Source: Eutrophocola sp049446715
GTDB lineage: Bacteria; Pseudomonadota; Gammaproteobacteria; Pseudomonadales; Pseudohongiellaceae
Direction of reading: 5' to 3'
NCBI GenBank assembly: GCA_049446715.1
Contig: JBMTQX010000003.1
Coordinates: forward strand, 33,756 to 97,755
DNA: 64,000 bases
Below the pieces are notes generated by a model. That model saw only the letters and a program-made list of their open reading frames with translations. It searched no databases and was not told the origin of the DNA. Positions 60,725 to 64,000 of the stretch are shown piece after piece. Each line of letters begins with the position of its first letter. Within the stretch, counting starts at the first letter, position 1. The position numbers were made by a program, and so were the translations under genes.

Positions 60725-62368
60725 CTACTCGGTAAACAGCGCGTTGTCTTGGTTCAGCGTATCAGGGATGACACAGGTGTCGATCTTCTCGCACTCCTGC
60801 TGCAGGTAGCGTGCGGTCTCGAAGAAAGGCAGCGGAGCCGAATCGTTGTAGGCCGGGGCATAGCGGCCCATGGCGAGATCGAAGGGGGTGGTGCCGGCTT
60901 CATCCACGATTTGCAGGCGGGCACCATGCTCGATGAGGAAACGGGCCACGTCGGTCCAGCCCTGCTTGGCAGCACCGTGCAGAGCGGTCTGGCCATGAAT
61001 GACCACCTCACCCTCGTTGGCCGGATGCAAGTTCTTGTCACGCTCATAGTCCACCGGGTCAACGCCGGGCGGCAGGGCCGGGTCGCCTGACAGGGCATTG
61101 ATGTCGGCGCCGGCTTCCAGCAGAAGGCGAATGGCCTCGATGCTCTGTGACTGGGTGCGATAGGCACCGCGGGTCGGCGAAGTGGTATGCCCCACGCCGG
61201 CAACAATCATCATGGGTGTCTGGCCCTCCATGTTGGGCAGATCGGGCAGGGCGCCGTGGCTGAGCAGCAGGCTGGTGCTCTCGATGTCGCCGCCTTTGAC
61301 GGCACGCATCAAGGGCGTTGCCCCGGTGGTCAGGACTTTGTCTGAACCACGGTCATAAATGGCGTTGCGCAGTGGTGGCACCATCTTCAGCTGGATATTC
61401 GGATCAGCGTCACGGGCCAGCAGCATGGCGGCAATGTCGTAACCGGTGGTGGTGTCGGACGTCGGAATGTCAGCACGGCCGCCGGTCGGCAGGGTGTGCA
61501 AGTCGATGGCATTGAACAGCGGTGTGCGCCCGTAGAGATCCCACTTGTTGACGTCGGCACCAGCCTCGATCAGGGCGGCGGCGGTCGCAAAATGCTGATT
61601 CAGCAGCGCCGTATTCAGCGGAGTCACCCGTTCCGGATCGTGTGCATCCAGGTTGGCACCGGCGTCAGCAAGTACCTTCACGCAGCCGGTGCAGCCTTCA
61701 CGGGCGGCAAAGTGCAGGGGGGTAAAGCCGCCCTTGTTGAGGTGTTTCGGGCGTGGTTCATTGAGCGTGGTGCGATCCCATTCTCGAATGGCACTGACCC
61801 GGTTGATGTCGGCGCCGCGGGCGATCAGCAGTGCCAGCATCTCGGGCTGACCCTGGGCGGCGGCCCAGTGCAGGGCGGACTGGCCACCCCAGTGTTCAAC
61901 AGCATCGATTTCAGCACCGTGGTCGAGCAGCAAGGTGGTGGCTTCGATGAGACCGGCACGCGCGGTATTCATGAGGGCGGTTTCCCCTTCCGGATTGCGC
62001 CAGTTGGCATCCGCGCCATGAGCCAGCAGGATGCGCAGCACGTCGGTGGCACCGACTATCGCAGCTTCCAGAATCGGTGATGTCCCGTAATCATTGACGG
62101 CATTGACGTCGGCACCGGCCTCGACCAGCGCCTCTGCCAGGTCGGCATTGGCCAGATAGGCGGCATACATCAGTGCCGTGGTGCCATCGGGTTGCGGGGC
62201 GCTGACATCGGCACCGCTTGCAATCATCGCGGCTGCCAGGTCTGTGTCACCACGGGCAATGACGTCTATCACCTTGTCCTGCGCGGCTGCCGGAACGGCC
62301 TGCAAGGCCAGCAGCACCGGGAGCGCCAGTAACATCGGGAAATTTGTGATCAGTCGGGTTTTCATCAA
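60725..62368 (-). CDS. Periplasmic ankyrin-repeat protein, paralogue 3 (CxxC-containing)
   Basis: 547 aa. Signal LLALPVLLALQAVPAAAQ. The same architecture as paralogues 1 and 2: about ten ankyrin repeats (DGTTALMYAAYLANADLAEA, LVEAGADVNAVNDYGTSPIL), the central insert EWDRTTLNEPRPKHLNKGGF, and a CxxC pair GCTGC (C226, C229). The C-terminus is longer and carries CEKIDTC, a second Cys pair. It stands alone, without DUF1592/DUF1552/MBL neighbours. Most diverged of the three. Function unknown. Confidence 0.88.
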   Translation of the reverse strand: MMKTRLITNFPMLLALPVLLALQAVPAAAQDKVIDVIARGDTDLAAAMIASGADVSAPQPDGTTALMYAAYLANADLAEALVEAGADVNAVNDYGTSPILEAAIVGATDVLRILLAHGADANWRNPEGETALMNTARAGLIEATTLLLDHGAEIDAVEHWGGQSALHWAAAQGQPEMLALLIARGADINRVSAIREWDRTTLNEPRPKHLNKGGFTPLHFAAREGCTGCVKVLADAGANLDAHDPERVTPLNTALLNQHFATAAALIEAGADVNKWDLYGRTPLFNAIDLHTLPTGGRADIPTSDTTTGYDIAAMLLARDADPNIQLKMVPPLRNAIYDRGSDKVLTTGATPLMRAVKGGDIESTSLLLSHGALPDLPNMEGQTPMMIVAGVGHTTSPTRGAYRTQSQSIEAIRLLLEAGADINALSGDPALPPGVDPVDYERDKNLHPANEGEVVIHGQTALHGAAKQGWTDVARFLIEHGARLQIVDEAGTTPFDLAMGRYAPAYNDSAPLPFFETARYLQQECEKIDTCVIPDTLNQDNALFTE

Positions 62369-62565
62369 TGGTGTCCGTGCAGGTCTTTGCCTGATGGCGA
62401 AAAGTCAGCAGAGTCTACCAAAAAAAGACCGGCGATTGCCTGCCTGCTTTCGGCGAGACCGGGCTTGCCTGCAATTTGCCTGCCTTCTGATTTTGCATTA
62501 CCTTGCCTATCCCGCCGCGCAAAGGCGGTTCTGTATTAGAAGAGGCCGCAGGCCCGGGAGAAGTG

Positions 62566-63759
62566 ATGTCAGCACGCCCCAATCCTCTGGTGGACAGCGG
62601 CAAGCCCCTGTTCTTCAAGGTCGCCAACCCCGAGGCGCTGGGCTTTTCTGCCCCGGATATCCGTCTCGGCGAAGCGGTGCGCCTGTGTGTGCGCTCCCTA
62701 TCGGTCATGCAGAAAGAGGCCCTGGTGGCCGCTGCCAGTACGGGTACGGTCTGGCGCCTGGCCAGTGATGAAGGCGCCTACCTGGATGGCCTTGATGCGG
62801 CGCCGTGTCCACTGTCCTTTCTCACCACCGGCATGGTCTGTTCCTACATGAATGAAATCCTGGCCCTGGCCAAACTGCGCGGCATCAGCATTGAAAACAT
62901 TCGCCTCGTGCAGGACAACTACTACACCATGAAAGGATCGGCCCTCAGGGGCACGATGACCGGCGGAGCCAAGCATGTTGAACTGGCCGTGCACATCGAC
63001 AGTGATGCCAGCAAGGACACGCTGGAAACCCTGGTGCAGGATGCCGTGGCCGCTTCCCCGCTGAACGGCCTCATGCGCGGTGCACTGGAGAGCCTGTTTA
63101 CCCTCAGTCATAACGGCCGGGAAATCGATCCCGACCGCGCTCTGCCGGTGGGCAGCCCCGCACAACCGGACCCCGGTGATCACTTTGACAAGGCGGTGCC
63201 AACCGATGATGACTGGCGCGGCCTGCTCACCAAAGGCGGCATGACACCCAAGACTGAAGAATCCGTGACCCTGGCCGGCGACAGCCTGAAAGAAGAGCAG
63301 GACCGCATCCTCCACATTCGCGGCATCTGCACCCTGCGTGAGGATGGTGTAAAGCAGGTGGAACAGCAGTTGTTCAACCCGCATGGCTCCATCTTCCATT
63401 TCCTGTGTGACGAGGCGCCGGAAAACGGCGGGCAGGGCCTGGCGCCGGATGCGGCCAGCTATATTTCGGCGGGCATCGGTTTCTGTTTCATGACCCAGTT
63501 CGGGCGCTATGCCAAGATTGTGAAAAAACCCCTGCAGGAATATCGCATTTTACAGGACACCCATTTTTCCAAGGGCGGTGCCAGTGGCGGTACCGGCAAG
63601 GCCGGCAGTGCCGATCCGGTGGAAACCCACGTCTACCTAGTCACCGAAGAGGATGATGATTTTGCCCGCCAGACACTGGATATGTCCGAGCAGACCTGCT
63701 TCCTGCACGCCTTCTGTAAGACTGACCTGAAAACCCGAGTAACCATTGTCCCGGCGTGA
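62566..63759 (+). CDS. Double-domain OsmC-like protein
   Basis: 397 aa from the ATG at 62566, preceded by GGGAGAAG. No signal, so cytoplasmic. The first OsmC-like domain holds CPLSFLTTGMVCSYMNEILA (C81, C92), the redox cysteine pair of OsmC/Ohr proteins. The C-terminal region ends with SEQTCFLHAFCKTDLKTRVT, another pair resembling OsmC's second motif, so two OsmC-type domains seem fused or circularly arranged. OsmC/Ohr proteins reduce organic hydroperoxides. The usual family length is about 140 aa per domain; this protein is longer, with an insert around residues 180-260. Confidence 0.75.
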   Translation: MSARPNPLVDSGKPLFFKVANPEALGFSAPDIRLGEAVRLCVRSLSVMQKEALVAAASTGTVWRLASDEGAYLDGLDAAPCPLSFLTTGMVCSYMNEILALAKLRGISIENIRLVQDNYYTMKGSALRGTMTGGAKHVELAVHIDSDASKDTLETLVQDAVAASPLNGLMRGALESLFTLSHNGREIDPDRALPVGSPAQPDPGDHFDKAVPTDDDWRGLLTKGGMTPKTEESVTLAGDSLKEEQDRILHIRGICTLREDGVKQVEQQLFNPHGSIFHFLCDEAPENGGQGLAPDAASYISAGIGFCFMTQFGRYAKIVKKPLQEYRILQDTHFSKGGASGGTGKAGSADPVETHVYLVTEEDDDFARQTLDMSEQTCFLHAFCKTDLKTRVTIVPA

Positions 63760-64000
63760 TGCTTTCGGCCATACTCGGCCAGCCTCGTTCGAGGCTTGAG
63801 CCCCGCATGATGCTACCAGGGAGTCGGGTCGGTTGATTCGCATTGGCAACAGAGACTGGCTGAAAGTCACACTGGGTGGTAAAAAGGGCGTTCGGATTGA
63901 TCGACATAACATCGACAAGAATTCGACATAAAAAAGTACCAACACAACGATAACAACAAACAAAAACTTCTCGAGACAGAGCTCGAGACAGAGCTCGAGA
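63760..64000. other. Right-end non-coding sequence
   Basis: About 240 bases without a supported gene. The last 100 are A-rich and end in the 12-bp tandem repeat listed separately. Confidence 0.5.
63970..64000. repeat. 12-bp tandem repeat at the window edge
   Basis: Unit CTCGAGACAGAG repeated 2.6 times and cut by the window end. The copies seen are identical. Confidence 0.8.

Noticed and set aside
1..64000. tRNA or rRNA genes
   Set aside because: No T-arm consensus with acceptor-stem pairing or rRNA core sequence was recognised by eye; a covariance-model scan would be decisive.

Overview
The window looks like chromosomal DNA of a heterotrophic, probably marine gammaproteobacterium. The evidence is a pst-phoU locus, a Pal lipoprotein, QueH, RidA, acylphosphatase, a TonB-dependent receptor, sigma-54 control and REP-like sequences built on the GCGGCTGAAGCCGC core. 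Moderately high GC and many secreted PQQ, heme and DUF1552/DUF1592 proteins fit that lifestyle. This assignment is inference; no rRNA or tRNA gene is visible. The left edge cuts pstA and the right edge ends inside a 12-bp tandem repeat.

Layout. 1-2.1 kb: pstA (partial)-pstB-phoU. 2.1-7.9 kb: a periplasmic iron/heme-type cluster (imelysin lipoprotein, DUF1111 di-heme protein, second imelysin, DUF1513, MauG/CcpA-type di-heme peroxidase) with a convincing Fur-box-like palindrome before the second imelysin. 8-14.5 kb: an NTF2-like protein, a broken methyltransferase, queH, a broken cupin, an LPMO-like protein with a mature N-terminal His, a coiled-coil protein, a tandem pair of phage-like proteins, and pal. 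14.7-20 kb: quinohemoprotein dehydrogenase, DUF3604 protein and PQQ sugar dehydrogenase. 20-28.3 kb and 36.3-41.3 kb: two copies of a secreted module made of a DUF1592-type cytochrome, a Tat-exported DUF1552 protein, a Tat-exported MBL-fold protein and a periplasmic ankyrin protein with a CxxC pair. A third ankyrin paralogue lies at 60.7-62.4 kb. 28.5-36 kb: several broken genes, then acyP-MFS-ridA. 41.3-43.4 kb: a sigma-54 enhancer-binding protein next to two homologous 31/33-aa membrane peptides that are absent from ordinary ORF lists; sigma-54-type promoters point in both directions. 43.4-52.1 kb: broken EAL gene, 2OG oxygenase, NTF2-like proteins, thiolase and fused CoA-transferase, then a stretch of gene remnants. 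52.3-64 kb: TonB receptor, DUF2721, DUF6152-type protein, VTT-type membrane protein (frameshifted), esterase, VOC protein, TonB receptor remnant, ankyrin 3 and a double OsmC-like protein.

Two things stand out as possibly undescribed. One is the duplicated cytochrome/DUF1552/MBL/ankyrin export module. The other is the sigma-54 regulator with its tandem micro-membrane-proteins. The window also carries about a dozen decaying genes (in-frame TAG, TAA and TGA plus frameshifts) and a family of paired, inverted heptamer-repeat elements placed just after stop codons.
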